A stretch of 64,000 bases of DNA from Achromobacter denitrificans NBRC 15125 (GTDB lineage Bacteria > Pseudomonadota > Gammaproteobacteria > Burkholderiales > Burkholderiaceae_B). Made by a program: the position numbers and the translations under genes. Location of the stretch: assembly GCF_001571365.1 (NCBI RefSeq), contig NZ_BCTQ01000012.1, positions 89,619 to 153,618 of the forward strand, in the 5' to 3' direction. A model generated the notes under the pieces. It was not told the origin of the DNA and did not search any database. It saw nothing but the letters and a program-made list of their open reading frames with translations. Positions 1 through 10,858 of this stretch are shown piece by piece. The number at the start of each line of letters is the position of its first letter. Position 1 is the first letter of the stretch.

Positions 1-1
1 C

Positions 2-49
2 TTGACCCAGGTTGTGCAACTGAAACTGGATGCCCTGAGCGGAGCGTGA
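2..49 (+). CDS. 3' end of the gene upstream of bamB (YfgM-like, partial)
   Basis: The frame beginning at base 2 reads LTQVVQLKLDALSGA and stops with TGA at 47-49. Only these 15 residues are in the window. In many betaproteobacteria the gene before bamB encodes a YfgM-type membrane-anchored tetratricopeptide protein that works with the BAM and Sec machineries, so position suggests that identity. The visible residues are too few to show a domain. The stop lies six bases before the bamB ATG, which implies co-transcription. Confidence 0.5.
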   Translation: MTQVVQLKLDALSGA

Positions 50-54
50 CTGTA

Positions 55-1212
55 ATGCGTAAATTTGCACCTGGCCGTACGTGGCGCGGCGCCCTGGTCC
101 TGGCGAGCCTGCTTGCCCTGGGCGGATGCGGCATGTTTTCCCATGACGACGGCCGCTACGATCCGGCGCCCCTAACCGAATACAAGGCCGGCATGTCCGT
201 GCGGCAAGTCTGGTCCGCCTCGGTCGGCAGCGGATCCGGCCTGGGCTTCGCGCCCACGGTCCTGGGCGATGCCGTCTACGCCGCCACGCCCGACGGCTCG
301 GTCGGCAAGTTCGACCTGCAAAGCGGCCGTCCCATCTGGAAGGCCAAGACTGACGGCAAGCTGTCGGCCGGCGTCGGCAGCGACGGCACCACCACCGCCG
401 TGGCCTCGCCCGACGGCGACGTGATCGCCTTCGACGACACCGGCAAGGTGAAGTGGAAGGTCCGCGCCACCAGCGACGTATCGATTCCGCCCGTCGTGGG
501 CTACGGCATCGTCGTGGTCCGCAGCGGCGACTACCGCATCCAGGCGTTCGACGCCAACAACGGCGAGCGGGTCTGGAACGTGCAGCGTCCCGGCCCCGCG
601 CTGGCCTTGCGCAGCGTGTCGCAGATGGTCCTGGCCGAAGGTCTGGTCATCACCGGCCTGCCGGGCGGCAAGCTGATGGCCATCGCCTCCAACAGCGGCA
701 ACGTGCAGTGGGAAGGCACCGTGGCCACGCCGCGCGGCGCCAGCGACCTGGAACGCCTGACCGACGTGGTCGGCGCGCCCCGCATCGCCGGCAACCTGTT
801 GTGCGGCGTGGCCTACCAGGGCCGCATCGTCTGCTTCGACGTCACCGCCGGCGGCCGCGCCCTGTGGGCCAAGGACTTCTCCAGCGTGAGCGGCCTGACC
901 CTCGACGACCGCTTCGCCTACTCCCCGGACCAGAACGGCGTGGTCAACGCCTTCGCCCTGGATAATGGCGGTAATGTCTGGAAGCAGGCCGCCCTGAAGA
1001 ACCGCCAGCTGACCGCGCCGGCGCTGCTGGGCGGCGCGCTCGCCGTCGGCGACCTGGACGGTTACGTGCATTTCCTGTCGCGCAGCGACGGCAGCCTGAT
1101 GGCCCGCCTGTCCGTGGGGGGCGGCGCGGTCGTTTCGCCGCCGCAAACCACCTCCCAAGGCGTGCTGGTCCAGACGGGCAATGGCAACCTCGTCCTGCTC
1201 GGCGCCAACTAA
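55..1212 (+). CDS. bamB: Outer membrane protein assembly factor BamB (lipoprotein)
   Basis: This is the beta-propeller lipoprotein of the BAM complex, which helps insert beta-barrel proteins into the outer membrane from the periplasmic side. The N-terminus is a lipoprotein signal (Arg-rich start, hydrophobic stretch, lipobox LALGGC, lipidated Cys25). It is followed by repeated PQQ-like blades with motifs such as [18 protein letters not shown] and NSGNVQWEG; the length of 385 residues is normal for BamB. I chose ATG 55, which has GGAG ten bases upstream. An in-frame GTG at 46 overlaps the previous stop and is the alternative. It sits directly before der, as in many proteobacteria. Confidence 0.95.
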   Translation: MRKFAPGRTWRGALVLASLLALGGCGMFSHDDGRYDPAPLTEYKAGMSVRQVWSASVGSGSGLGFAPTVLGDAVYAATPDGSVGKFDLQSGRPIWKAKTDGKLSAGVGSDGTTTAVASPDGDVIAFDDTGKVKWKVRATSDVSIPPVVGYGIVVVRSGDYRIQAFDANNGERVWNVQRPGPALALRSVSQMVLAEGLVITGLPGGKLMAIASNSGNVQWEGTVATPRGASDLERLTDVVGAPRIAGNLLCGVAYQGRIVCFDVTAGGRALWAKDFSSVSGLTLDDRFAYSPDQNGVVNAFALDNGGNVWKQAALKNRQLTAPALLGGALAVGDLDGYVHFLSRSDGSLMARLSVGGGAVVSPPQTTSQGVLVQTGNGNLVLLGAN

Positions 1213-1234
1213 TCCTATAGAAAAGCCTTACACC

Positions 1235-2593
1235 GTGTCTTTCAAGCCTGTCGTCGCCCTGGTCGGTCGCCCCAATGTGGGGAAATCGACCCTTTTCAAC
1301 CGCCTGACGCGATCGCGCGCCGCGCTGGTGGCCGATTATTCCGGCCTGACCCGCGATCGCCACTATGGCGAGGGCAGGGTGGGCGAGACCCCCTTCATCG
1401 TCATCGATACCGGTGGTTTCGAGCCCGTCGCCAAGGACGGCATCCTGCTGGAAATGGCGCGCCAGACCCGGCAGGCCATCGCCGAGGCCGACGTGGTGGT
1501 GTTCCTGGTGGACGCCCGGGCAGGCATCAACGCCCATGACCACGAAATCGCCAAGCTGCTGCGCAAATCCGGCCAGCAGCGCGTGCTGCTGGCGGTGAAC
1601 AAGGCGGAAGGCATGGGCGCCACCGCCGGCGCCGCGATCTCCGAATTCCACGAGCTGGGCCTGGGGCAACCCTATCCCATCTCGGCGGCGCACGGCGACG
1701 GCATCGTCGACCTGATCGAAATGGCCCTCCAGGACCTGGTCGAGCCGCCCGCCGAAGAAGAAGCGGAAGAGGAAGGCGAGCACGATCACCGCATCAAGCT
1801 GGCGATCGTCGGCCGCCCCAACGTGGGCAAGTCCACGCTCATCAACACCCTGATGGGCGAAGAGCGCGTGATCGCGTTCGACATGCCCGGCACGACCCGC
1901 GACGCCATCGAGATCGATTTCGAGCGCGACGGCCGCCGCTATACGCTGATCGACACCGCGGGTCTGCGCAAGCGCGGCAAGGTGTTCGAAGCGGTCGAGA
2001 AGTTCTCCGTCATCAAGACGCTGCAGGCCATCGAGGCCAGCAACGTCGTGCTGCTGATGCTGGACGCCCAGACCGAGATCTCCGAACAGGACGCGCACAT
2101 CGCCGGCTTCGTGCTGGAAACCGGGCGCGCCGTGGTCGTGGCCATCAACAAGTGGGACGGCCTGGACGGCGAAGCCAAGGAACGCATCGAGCGCGAGTTC
2201 CAGCGCAAGTTGCGCTTCCTGTCGTTCGCCCGCATGCACACCATTTCGGCGTTGCGCGGGCAGGGCGTGAAGCCGCTGCTGAAGTCCATCAATGCCGCGC
2301 ATGCCGCCGCGTTCGCCAAGCTGTCCACGCCCAAGCTCACGCGCGAGCTGCAGGCCGCCGTCGAGCAGCAGCCGCCGCCTCGCAAGGGCATTTTCCGTCC
2401 GAAGATGCGCTATGCGCACCAGGGCGGGCAGAATCCCCCGCTGGTCGTCATCCACGGCAATGCGCTGGATGCCATTCCGGACTCTTACCGCCGTTACCTG
2501 GAAACGCGTTTCCGCAATGCGTTCGACCTGGCCGGCACGCCTTTGCGCATCGAATTCAAGTCGTCGCACAACCCTTACGCGCAGGAAAGCTGA
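1235..2593 (+). CDS. der: Ribosome biogenesis GTPase Der (EngA)
   Basis: Der is a tandem-GTPase-domain protein needed for maturation of the 50S subunit. Two identical P-loops GRPNVGKS lie at about residues 11-18 and 192-199, each with its own switch and NKxD-type motif (VNKAEG, INKWDG). An acidic linker of Glu residues joins the two G domains, and a C-terminal KH-like domain ends in a basic segment. The start is the GTG at 1235, giving [11 protein letters not shown], which fits the family better than an upstream start inside bamB. The length of 452 residues is typical. It is 22 bases after bamB and 3 bases before hisC, so these probably form one transcript. Confidence 0.96.
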   Translation: MSFKPVVALVGRPNVGKSTLFNRLTRSRAALVADYSGLTRDRHYGEGRVGETPFIVIDTGGFEPVAKDGILLEMARQTRQAIAEADVVVFLVDARAGINAHDHEIAKLLRKSGQQRVLLAVNKAEGMGATAGAAISEFHELGLGQPYPISAAHGDGIVDLIEMALQDLVEPPAEEEAEEEGEHDHRIKLAIVGRPNVGKSTLINTLMGEERVIAFDMPGTTRDAIEIDFERDGRRYTLIDTAGLRKRGKVFEAVEKFSVIKTLQAIEASNVVLLMLDAQTEISEQDAHIAGFVLETGRAVVVAINKWDGLDGEAKERIEREFQRKLRFLSFARMHTISALRGQGVKPLLKSINAAHAAAFAKLSTPKLTRELQAAVEQQPPPRKGIFRPKMRYAHQGGQNPPLVVIHGNALDAIPDSYRRYLETRFRNAFDLAGTPLRIEFKSSHNPYAQES

Positions 2594-2596
2594 TCC

Positions 2597-3670
2597 ATGA
2601 GCCGCTTCTGGAGTCCCGTGGTCGGGACGCTCAGTCCGTATGTCCCGGGCGAGCAGCCCAAGCTTCAGAACCTGGTCAAGCTGAACACCAACGAGCACCC
2701 CTACGGGCCGTCGCCCAAGGTGCTCGACGCGATCCGCGCGGCCTGCGACGACGCGCTCAAGCTGTACCCGGACCCGTCCTCCGACCGGCTGCGGCAGGCC
2801 ATCGCCGACACCGTGGGCGCGCAGCCGGGCCAGGTGTTCGTGGGCAACGGCTCCGACGAAGTGCTGGCGCACGTGTTCCTGGCGCTGCTCAAGCATGAGC
2901 GTCCGCTGCGCTTCCCGGACATCACCTACAGCTTCTATCCGGTCTATTGCGGCCTGTATGGGATCCAGTACGAAACGGTGCCGCTGACGGCCGATTTCCG
3001 CATCGACGTCGAAGACTACCTGCCCGGCCGCGCCGGGCCGGCGGGCGCCATCATCTTCCCGAATCCCAACGCGCCCACGGGCCGCGCGCTGGATGCCGCC
3101 GAGGTCGAGCGCATCGTGGCCGGCAATCCCGACGCCGTCGTCGTTGTGGATGAGGCCTACGTGGATTTTGGCGGAGAGTCCGTCATCCCTTTGGTCTCCC
3201 GCTACGACAACCTGCTGGTCGTGCAGACGCTATCCAAGTCGCGCTCGCTGGCGGGGCTGCGGGTAGGCTTCGCCGTCGGCAGCGCGGCGCTCATCGAAGG
3301 GCTGGAGCGCGTAAAGAACAGTTTCAACTCCTACCCCATCGATCGCCTCGCGTCGGCGGGCGCGGTAGCGGCCCTGGAAGATACGGAGTACTTTGAGAAG
3401 ACTCGCCTGGCCGTGATCGAAACCCGGTCGCGGATGACGGCGGGGCTGCAGGCGCTGGGCTTCGAGGTGCTGCCTTCTTCCGCGAATTTCGTGTTCGCGC
3501 GGCACCCGGCCAGGGACGCCGCGGACCTCGCCGCCGCCTTGCGCGAGCGCAGCATCATCGTGCGCCATTTCCGTCATGCGCGCATCGACCAGTTTCTGCG
3601 CATTACCGTGGGCACCGACGCGCAGTCCGAATTGCTGCTGGCGGCGCTCGCGGAGGTCCTGAGGGCGTGA
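2597..3670 (+). CDS. hisC: Histidinol-phosphate aminotransferase
   Basis: HisC is a PLP-dependent fold-type I aminotransferase that converts imidazole acetol phosphate to histidinol phosphate in histidine synthesis. Visible motifs are NPNAPTG (about 155-161), the Asp in [11 protein letters not shown], and the PLP Schiff-base lysine in [14 protein letters not shown] (Lys214). The C-terminal Arg motif FLRITVG is present. At 357 residues it is full length. It starts 3 bases after der, away from the main his operon, an arrangement seen in Bordetella. A second hisC paralogue elsewhere is possible. Confidence 0.94.
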   Translation: MSRFWSPVVGTLSPYVPGEQPKLQNLVKLNTNEHPYGPSPKVLDAIRAACDDALKLYPDPSSDRLRQAIADTVGAQPGQVFVGNGSDEVLAHVFLALLKHERPLRFPDITYSFYPVYCGLYGIQYETVPLTADFRIDVEDYLPGRAGPAGAIIFPNPNAPTGRALDAAEVERIVAGNPDAVVVVDEAYVDFGGESVIPLVSRYDNLLVVQTLSKSRSLAGLRVGFAVGSAALIEGLERVKNSFNSYPIDRLASAGAVAALEDTEYFEKTRLAVIETRSRMTAGLQALGFEVLPSSANFVFARHPARDAADLAAALRERSIIVRHFRHARIDQFLRITVGTDAQSELLLAALAEVLRA

Positions 3671-3764
3671 AGGCCGGGGCGTTCCAGCCGGAAAACTCTG
3701 GTGTCACTTTTTGCATCCCGGCCAAGTAGCACGGGCCGGGAAAACCCTGTAGAGTACATGTTTC

Positions 3765-3793
3765 GGCGTACCCCACCAGTACACAAGTACGCC
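3765..3793 (+). promoter_or_regulatory. Inverted repeat in the hfq leader
   Basis: GGCGTAC (3765-3771) and GTACGCC (3787-3793) are a perfect 7-bp inverted repeat, placed 33 bases before the hfq ATG in the 156-bp hisC-hfq gap. It could be a leader hairpin, and hfq genes are often autoregulated through their leaders, or a protein-binding site. No convincing -35/-10 pair was found here. Confidence 0.35.
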
Positions 3794-3826
3794 ACCATTC
3801 AATAACAAACAAATGGAGCCTGGCCA

Positions 3827-4063
3827 ATGAGCAATAAAGGGCAAACTCTGCAAGATCCGTTCCTGAACACGCTGCGCAAGGACCATGTCCCCGTGTCGAT
3901 CTACCTGGTGAACGGCATCAAGCTTCAAGGGCAAATCGAATCCTTCGACCAGTACGTGGTGCTGCTGCGCAATACGGTCACGCAAATGGTCTACAAGCAC
4001 GCCATTTCCACCGTCGTCCCCGCGCGCGCCGTGAATTTTCAGGTGGAAGTCCCTGCTGAGTAA
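3827..4063 (+). CDS. hfq: RNA chaperone Hfq
   Basis: Hfq is the hexameric Sm-like chaperone that pairs small RNAs with mRNAs. The 78-residue sequence has the Sm1 motif ([34 protein letters not shown]) and the Sm2 motif with the YKHAIST core. It has a short C-terminal tail, as in betaproteobacteria. GGAG about 11 bases upstream serves the ATG. It heads the conserved hfq-hflX-hflK-hflC cluster, with a terminator-like hairpin just downstream. Confidence 0.98.
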   Translation: MSNKGQTLQDPFLNTLRKDHVPVSIYLVNGIKLQGQIESFDQYVVLLRNTVTQMVYKHAISTVVPARAVNFQVEVPAE

Positions 4064-4087
4064 TCTCGCTCCAGCTTTACCTTTTAT

Positions 4088-4121
4088 TGCCCGCCGGACG
4101 GCTGACGTCGGCGGGCATTTT
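4088..4121 (+). terminator. Intrinsic terminator after hfq
   Basis: TGCCCGCCG (4088-4096) pairs with CGGCGGGCA (4109-4117), followed by TTTTCG. It lies 25 bases after the hfq stop and 27 bases before hflX, so it probably attenuates read-through into hflX-hflK-hflC rather than marking an unrelated operon. Confidence 0.75.
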
Positions 4122-4147
4122 CGCTTTGGCTCCAATATGGTGCATGT

Positions 4148-5254
4148 ATGCGCGCTTTGATCATCAGCGTGGATCTGGGTGATCCGGACTTCGCGGCCCA
4201 TGCGGAAGAGTTCGCGATGCTGGCCAAGGGCGCCGGCGCCGAAATCGTGGGCACGCTGACCGCGCGCCGCGACCGTCCCGACGCCAAGTTCTTCATCGGC
4301 TCGGGCAAGGCCGATGAGGGCGTGGCCATGGCCCAGGCGCTGCTCGCCGATATCGTTCTGTTCGATCAGCCCCTGTCGCCCGCCCAGCAACGCAACCTGG
4401 AACGCGCGTTCAACCTGCGCGTGGTGGACCGCGTCGCGCTCATCCTGGACATCTTCGCCTTGCGTGCCAAGAGCCACGAGGGCAAGCTGCAGGTCGAACT
4501 GGCCCAGCTGCAGCATCTGGCCACGCGCCTGACCCGCCTGTGGTCCCACTTGGAGCGTCAACGCGGGGGCATCGGCATGCGGGGGCCGGGCGAATCCCAG
4601 CTCGAAATGGACCGTCGCATGATCGGCGCCAAGGTCAAGGTGTTGCGCGAGCGGCTGGACAAGGTCGAGCGCCAGCGGGTAACCCAGCGCCGGGCGCGCG
4701 CCCGGGGCGGCGCGCTTTCCGTATCGCTGGTGGGCTACACCAACGCGGGCAAATCCACCTTGTTCAACGCGCTGACGCGCGCCGACGCCTATGCCGCGGA
4801 CCAGCTTTTCGCCACCCTGGACACGACGACGCGTCGCATCTGGATCGAAGGCGCCGGGTCGGTGGTGATATCGGATACGGTGGGCTTTATCCGCGACTTG
4901 CCCCACGGCCTGATCGCGGCGTTTCGCGCCACCCTGGAAGAAACCGTGCATGCGGATTTGCTGCTGCACGTGGTCGATGCCGCCAGTCCCCAGCGGGATG
5001 AGCAGATTTTCGAGGTCAACAAAGTGCTGGCGGAAATCGGCGCCGCCTCGGTTCCAACCATTCTTGTATACAACAAGATAGACCGGGCGGGATTGGAACC
5101 CAGGGTGGAGCGCGATGCACATGGTACGATTGCGCGAGTATTTGTAAGCGCCACCGAGCGCGCCGGCTTGGACGCGTTGCGCGGGGCAATTGCGGAGACC
5201 GGACAGATTGTGGGAAACAATGCCGCGAATTATCAAACTCTTCAATCTGAATGA
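4148..5254 (+). CDS. hflX: Ribosome-associated GTPase HflX
   Basis: HflX is an Obg-type GTPase that binds 50S subunits and splits stalled ribosomes, notably under heat stress. The N-terminal HflX domain covers about residues 1-185, with the glycine-rich linker RGGIGMRGPGESQLEMDRR. The G domain begins at about residue 195 with GYTNAGKST, then DTVGFIRDLPH (G3) and YNKID (G4). At 368 residues it is full length. Its 3' end overlaps the hflK start by 35 bp, indicating translational coupling. Confidence 0.95.
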   Translation: MRALIISVDLGDPDFAAHAEEFAMLAKGAGAEIVGTLTARRDRPDAKFFIGSGKADEGVAMAQALLADIVLFDQPLSPAQQRNLERAFNLRVVDRVALILDIFALRAKSHEGKLQVELAQLQHLATRLTRLWSHLERQRGGIGMRGPGESQLEMDRRMIGAKVKVLRERLDKVERQRVTQRRARARGGALSVSLVGYTNAGKSTLFNALTRADAYAADQLFATLDTTTRRIWIEGAGSVVISDTVGFIRDLPHGLIAAFRATLEETVHADLLLHVVDAASPQRDEQIFEVNKVLAEIGAASVPTILVYNKIDRAGLEPRVERDAHGTIARVFVSATERAGLDALRGAIAETGQIVGNNAANYQTLQSE

Positions 5255-6518
5255 CCCCGGCTGGGGTCGTGGGAACAACAACGGCTCCGAGCCGCCGCCG
5301 AAGCGGCCTCAAGGCAACGGAGACGGCCCACCCGACCTGGACGAGGTCTGGCGCGATTTCAACAATCGCATCGGATCCCTGTTCGGTCGCAAGGGCGGGG
5401 GCGGGAATAACCGCCCCGGCAACCGCGGCGGCATGACGCCGCCTTCTCCGCGCGGAACGCGTATCGGCCTGGGCGTCGTCGCCCTGGTCGCGGCCGGCAT
5501 CTGGCTGGCCAGCGGTTTCTACATCGTGCAGGAAGGCCAGGTCGCGGTCGTGACCCAGTTCGGCAAGTACAAGAGCACGTCCCAGGCCGGTTTCCAATGG
5601 CGCCTGCCTTATCCCATCCAGAGCCACGAGATGGTCAACGTGTCGCAACTGCGCACGTTCGAGGTCGGCTTCCGTGGCGGCGCGCGCAACAAGGTCCTGC
5701 CTGAAGCGCTGATGCTCACGACGGACGAGAACATCGTCGATATGCAGTTCGTCGTCCAGTACCGGCTGCGCGCCGATGGCGCGCCCGATTACCTCTTCAT
5801 GACGCGCGATCCCGATGAATCCGTCCGCCAGGCATCGGAGACGGCCATGCGCGAAGTCGTGGGCAAGCAGTCGATGGACTTCGTGCTGTACGAAGGCCGT
5901 ACCGCGGTCGCCACGCAAGTGCAGACCCTGATGCAGCAGATCCTGGACCGCTACCAGACCGGCGTGCAGGTCAGCACCGTCGCCATCCAGAACGTGCAGC
6001 CGCCGGAACAGGTGCAGGCCGCGTTCGACGACGCCGTCAAGGCCGGCCAGGACCGCGAACGCCAGATCAACGAAGGCCAGGCCTACGCCAACCAGGTCGT
6101 GCCGCTGGCCAGCGGCCAGGCTTCCCGCATGATCGAACAGGCGGAGGGCTACAAGGCCAAGGTCGTCGGCGACGCCCAGGGTAATACCTCGCGCTTCACC
6201 AGCATTCTCGGCGAGTACGAGAAGGCGCCCGCGGTCATGCGCCAGCGCATGTACCTGGAGAGCATGCAGGAGATCTTCACGCGCGCCAGCAAGGTCATGG
6301 TCGACACCAAGAGCAACAACAATATGTTGTACCTGCCCTTGGACAAGATCATGCATCTGGCCGCCCAGGACGCCAGCAAGTCCAGCGCCGGCAGTATCGG
6401 ATCGTCGGGCTTGTCCAGCCAGCCTGCCCAGCCGCCGCGCAGCGGCGCGGCGCCGGCGCCTCAGCCTTCCGGCAGCAGCAATAGCAACACGCTGCCCCGC
6501 GACCGTACGTCGCGCTAA
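5220..6518 (+). CDS. hflK: HflK, FtsH-modulating SPFH membrane protein
   Basis: HflK and HflC form a periplasm-facing SPFH/band-7 cage around the FtsH protease and modulate degradation of membrane proteins. The N-terminus is cytoplasmic and Gly/Pro/Asn-rich (residues 1-80) and is followed by one transmembrane helix (about 82-102). The band-7 domain starts at FYIVQEGQVAVVTQFG, and the C-terminal tail is Ser/Pro-rich. I chose ATG 5220 (MPRIIKLFNLNDPGWG), inside hflX; an in-frame ATG at 5190 is possible. The length of 432 residues fits the family. hflC follows 18 bases later. Confidence 0.93.
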   Translation: MPRIIKLFNLNDPGWGRGNNNGSEPPPKRPQGNGDGPPDLDEVWRDFNNRIGSLFGRKGGGGNNRPGNRGGMTPPSPRGTRIGLGVVALVAAGIWLASGFYIVQEGQVAVVTQFGKYKSTSQAGFQWRLPYPIQSHEMVNVSQLRTFEVGFRGGARNKVLPEALMLTTDENIVDMQFVVQYRLRADGAPDYLFMTRDPDESVRQASETAMREVVGKQSMDFVLYEGRTAVATQVQTLMQQILDRYQTGVQVSTVAIQNVQPPEQVQAAFDDAVKAGQDRERQINEGQAYANQVVPLASGQASRMIEQAEGYKAKVVGDAQGNTSRFTSILGEYEKAPAVMRQRMYLESMQEIFTRASKVMVDTKSNNNMLYLPLDKIMHLAAQDASKSSAGSIGSSGLSSQPAQPPRSGAAPAPQPSGSSNSNTLPRDRTSR

Positions 6519-6536
6519 CCCGGAGGAGTCCTGATC

Positions 6537-7439
6537 ATGCAACGTCTCATGCCCATCCTGGTCGGCCTGCTCATCGTGCTGGCCGCTCTTTCTTCCTGCG
6601 TCTTCGTCGTGCGCGAGCGCGACTACGCCCTGGTGTTCTCGCTGGGTGAAGTGCGCAAGACCATCAGCGAACCCGGCCTGTATTTCAAGGCCCCGCCGCC
6701 GTTCCAGAATGTCGTGACGCTCGACAAGCGCATTCTGACCATCGAAACCAACGAAGCCGAACGCATCCAGACTTCCGAAAAGAAGAACCTGCTGATCGAT
6801 TCCTACGTCAAGTGGCGCATTGCGGATCCCCGCCAGTACTACGTGTCCACGGGCGGCAACGAACGCGTCGCGCAGGAACGCCTGCAGGCGCTGATCCGCG
6901 ACGCGCTCAACGCTTCGGTCAACGTGCGCACGGTGCGCGACGTGGTCTCGACCGAACGCGACAAGATCATGGCCGAGATCCTCACCAACGTGGCCAAGCG
7001 CGCCGAGCCCCTGGGCGTGCAGATCGTCGACGTGCGTCTGCGCCGCATCGAGTTCGCGCCGGAGATTTCGGAATCGGTGTACCGCCGCATGGAAGCGGAG
7101 CGTACGCGCGTCGCCAACGAGCTGCGTTCCATCGGCGCCGCCGAAGGCGAGAAGATCCGCGCCGAAGCCGATCGCCAGCGGGAAGTGATCGTGGCCCAGG
7201 CCTATGCCAAGGCACAGGGCGTCATGGGCGAGGGCGATGCCTCCGCCGCGGCGATCTACGCGCAGGCCTACGGCAAGAACCCGCAGTTCTACACGTACTA
7301 CAAGAGCCTGGAAGCCTATCGCGCTTCGTTCTCGAAGCCGGGCGACGTGCTGGTGGTCGACCCCAGCTCCAGCTTCTTCCAGTTCATGAAGGACCCGTCT
7401 GGCGACGCCCTGGCGCCGGTCACCGTGCCGGCCAAGTAA
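6537..7439 (+). CDS. hflC: HflC, FtsH-modulating SPFH membrane protein
   Basis: HflC is the partner of HflK in the FtsH-regulating complex. One N-terminal transmembrane anchor (about residues 5-23) is followed by a band-7 domain (VRERDYALVFSLGEV to the coiled-coil segment AEGEKIRAEADRQREVIVAQ) and a short C-terminal cap segment. It is 300 residues long and preceded by GGAGG. It is the last gene of the hfq-hflX-hflK-hflC unit, and a strong terminator follows 23 bases after the stop. Confidence 0.95.
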   Translation: MQRLMPILVGLLIVLAALSSCVFVVRERDYALVFSLGEVRKTISEPGLYFKAPPPFQNVVTLDKRILTIETNEAERIQTSEKKNLLIDSYVKWRIADPRQYYVSTGGNERVAQERLQALIRDALNASVNVRTVRDVVSTERDKIMAEILTNVAKRAEPLGVQIVDVRLRRIEFAPEISESVYRRMEAERTRVANELRSIGAAEGEKIRAEADRQREVIVAQAYAKAQGVMGEGDASAAAIYAQAYGKNPQFYTYYKSLEAYRASFSKPGDVLVVDPSSSFFQFMKDPSGDALAPVTVPAK

Positions 7440-7462
7440 GGCGGCGACGGTAGCAACGCAAC

Positions 7463-7500
7463 GCAAGGCCCCTTGGATTTCCAAGGGGCCTTGCCGTTTT
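7463..7500 (+). terminator. Strong intrinsic terminator after hflC
   Basis: A perfect 14-bp stem, GCAAGGCCCCTTGG (7463-7476) with CCAAGGGGCCTTGC (7481-7494), closes a 4-base loop (ATTT) and is followed by CGTTTT. It ends the hfq-hflC transcript. Confidence 0.9.
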
Positions 7501-7617
7501 CGGGCGGGCGACGGCGAGGTGCCGGCGTAATGAGGGACGGCTTGCCGGGCGGGCAATTCCGGCTGGCGCTGGCCGCTGAACCATGTACAATACCGCGTAA
7601 GCTAGAAAACATTCCGC

Positions 7618-7657
7618 AGCGGCTGAGCGGGCTTACGCCCCTCAGCCGCTTTTCGTT
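7618..7657 (+). terminator. Second hairpin with T-tract, before hisZ
   Basis: AGCGGCTGAG (7618-7627) pairs with CTCAGCCGCT (7641-7650). An inner stem GGGC/GCCC around TTAC extends it, and TTTCGTTT follows. The preceding terminator already ends hflC transcription, so this one should end or attenuate a separate short transcript. A -10-like TACAAT sits at 7586-7591, about 30 bases before the stem. It may be the attenuator of hisZ or the end of a roughly 60-nt RNA. Confidence 0.6.
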
Positions 7658-7702
7658 TGGGCGACGCCCACGCATCACTTGGCGTTCATCAGGTAAACAT
7701 TC

Positions 7703-8860
7703 ATGGGTAACTGGCTGCTGCCCGAGAGCCTCGCCGACGTACTTCCGGCAGAGGCCCGGCGCATCGAGGAACTGCGCCGCGAACTTCTCGATCTGTACCG
7801 CACGTACGGTTTCGAGCTGGTCGCGCCGCCCCTGGTCGAATACATCGATTCGTTGCTGTCCGGCACGGGCAGCGATCTGGATCTGCGTACGTGCAAGCTG
7901 ATCGACCAGCTGTCCGGCCGCACGCTGGGCGTGCGCGCGGACATGACTCCTCAGGTCACGCGCATCGACGCGCACTTGCTGAACCGCGCGGGCGTTACCC
8001 GCCTGTGTTACTGCGGCAACGTGCTGCATGCCCGCCCGGCCGACCTGCTGGCCAGCCGCGAGCTGCTGCAGATCGGCGCCGAAATCTACGGCCATGCCGG
8101 TTTCGAGGCCGACCTGGAGATCATCCAACTGGTGCTGGAAACCGTGGCGATCGCCGGCGTGCGCAACCCCCGGCTGGACCTGTGCCATCCGGGCGTGCTG
8201 CGCGCCATCCTGGAGTCGGATGCCACCCTGGGCGCGCTGTCGCAGGAGGTCATCCTCCTGATGCGCGAGAAGGACGTCCCCGGCCTGGTCGAGCTGTCGG
8301 CGCGCGCGCCGGGCATGCGCGCCGAGACGCTGCAGGCCCTGAAGCTGCTGCCCAATCTGTACGGCGGTCCGGAAGTGCTGAAGGAAGCGCGCCGCGAATT
8401 GCCCCTGCTGCCCGGCGTGGTCGCCGCGCTGGATGCGCTGCAGGTCGTGGTGGACGCGATGCCCAACGTGGCGTTCGGCGTCGACCTCGCCGACGTCGGG
8501 GGCTATGGATACCATTCCGGCGTGAAGTTCGCGCTGTATGCTGAAGGCTGGCGCGACGCGCTGGTCAGCGGTGGACGCTATGACGACGTCAGCCGCGCTT
8601 TTGGCCGGGCGCGTCCCGCCACGGGTTTCAGCCTGGATTTACGCAAGCTGGCGGCGGGTTTGGCGCCGGCGGAACGGGCGCGTGCGGTTCGCGCGCCCTG
8701 GGGGCAGGCCCCCGCCCTGACCGAGGCGGTTCGCCGCCTGCGCCGGTCGGGTGAAATTGTCGTTCAGGTATTGCCCGGGCACGAGCAGGATCAGGACGAA
8801 TTCGTTTGCGATCGCGAGCTGGCGCTGCAGGATGGCGCCTGGACGGTCAGAACGCTGTGA
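7703..8860 (+). CDS. hisZ: ATP phosphoribosyltransferase regulatory subunit HisZ
   Basis: HisZ is the catalytically inactive histidyl-tRNA-synthetase-like subunit that pairs with short-form HisG and mediates histidine feedback on the first step of histidine synthesis. The class II synthetase-like core is visible: [10 protein letters not shown] start, motif-2-like region [14 protein letters not shown], and [14 protein letters not shown] near the end. At 385 residues it lacks an anticodon-binding domain, as expected for HisZ rather than HisS. It precedes purA by 76 bases, a common betaproteobacterial order. Confidence 0.92.
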   Translation: MGNWLLPESLADVLPAEARRIEELRRELLDLYRTYGFELVAPPLVEYIDSLLSGTGSDLDLRTCKLIDQLSGRTLGVRADMTPQVTRIDAHLLNRAGVTRLCYCGNVLHARPADLLASRELLQIGAEIYGHAGFEADLEIIQLVLETVAIAGVRNPRLDLCHPGVLRAILESDATLGALSQEVILLMREKDVPGLVELSARAPGMRAETLQALKLLPNLYGGPEVLKEARRELPLLPGVVAALDALQVVVDAMPNVAFGVDLADVGGYGYHSGVKFALYAEGWRDALVSGGRYDDVSRAFGRARPATGFSLDLRKLAAGLAPAERARAVRAPWGQAPALTEAVRRLRRSGEIVVQVLPGHEQDQDEFVCDRELALQDGAWTVRTL

Positions 8861-8864
8861 CTAA

Positions 8865-10232
<1,368 letters not shown>

Positions 10233-10250
10233 CATCGGGTTATTATTCGC

Positions 10251-10296
10251 AAGGCCGCCGCCGGTCTCACACCGGCGGCGGCCTTTTCGTATTTTT
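10251..10296 (+). terminator. Strong intrinsic terminator after purA
   Basis: AAGGCCGCCGCCGGT (10251-10265) and ACCGGCGGCGGCCTT (10271-10285) form a 15-bp perfect stem with a CTCAC loop, followed by TTCGTATTTTT. Confidence 0.9.
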
Positions 10297-10315
10297 AAGC
10301 AGGAGATGCTTGCCT

Positions 10316-10858
10316 ATGAGCACGCCGACCAATGATGACAGCCATCTGTGGGTGACGTGGGACGACTACAACCGCCTGATCGAGCGCCTGTCCTTGCAGG
10401 TGCATCAATCGGGTTGGAAGTTCGACAAGATTCTTTGCCTGGCGCGCGGCGGAATGCGCGTTGGCGACGTTATGTCCCGTATTTTCGACGTCCCGCTGGG
10501 CATTCTGGCCACCAGCAGCTACCGCGAAGCGGCTGGCACCAAGCAGGGCGACATGGATATCGCCCAGTTCATCACCATTACGCGCGGCACCCTGTCGGGG
10601 CGCGTGTTGCTGGTGGACGACATGGTCGATACCGGCAAGACCTTCTCCAAGGTCTACGATCACCTGAAGAGCCAATTCACCGAGATCACCGAACTGCGCA
10701 GCGCCGTGCTGTGGTGGAAGGGGCATTCCCAGGCGACGCCCGACTATTACGTCGACAAGTTGCCCACGAACCCGTGGATTCACCAGCCTTTCGAAGATTA
10801 CGACAGCCTGCGCCCGCACCAGCTCGAAGCTTGGATCCGCAAGGGTTCCCAGGGCTGA
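10316..10858 (+). CDS. Phosphoribosyltransferase family protein
   Basis: This is a type I phosphoribosyltransferase of the purine-salvage type. The PRPP-binding motif VLLVDDMVDTGKT is intact, and the upstream LARGGMRVGDVMS matches the PPi-binding loop. The C-terminal hood WIHQPFEDYD resembles xanthine/hypoxanthine-guanine enzymes. The start is ATG 10316, with AGGAG ten bases upstream. The 180-residue length fits. Its position after purA supports a role in purine salvage, but the exact base specificity cannot be read from the sequence. Confidence 0.85.
   Translation: MSTPTNDDSHLWVTWDDYNRLIERLSLQVHQSGWKFDKILCLARGGMRVGDVMSRIFDVPLGILATSSYREAAGTKQGDMDIAQFITITRGTLSGRVLLVDDMVDTGKTFSKVYDHLKSQFTEITELRSAVLWWKGHSQATPDYYVDKLPTNPWIHQPFEDYDSLRPHQLEAWIRKGSQG

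Noticed and set aside
944..2896. Long antisense frames opposite bamB, der and other housekeeping genes
   Set aside because: These are shadows of high-GC coding sequence: His/Arg/Ala-rich, without recognisable domains, and opposite confident genes.
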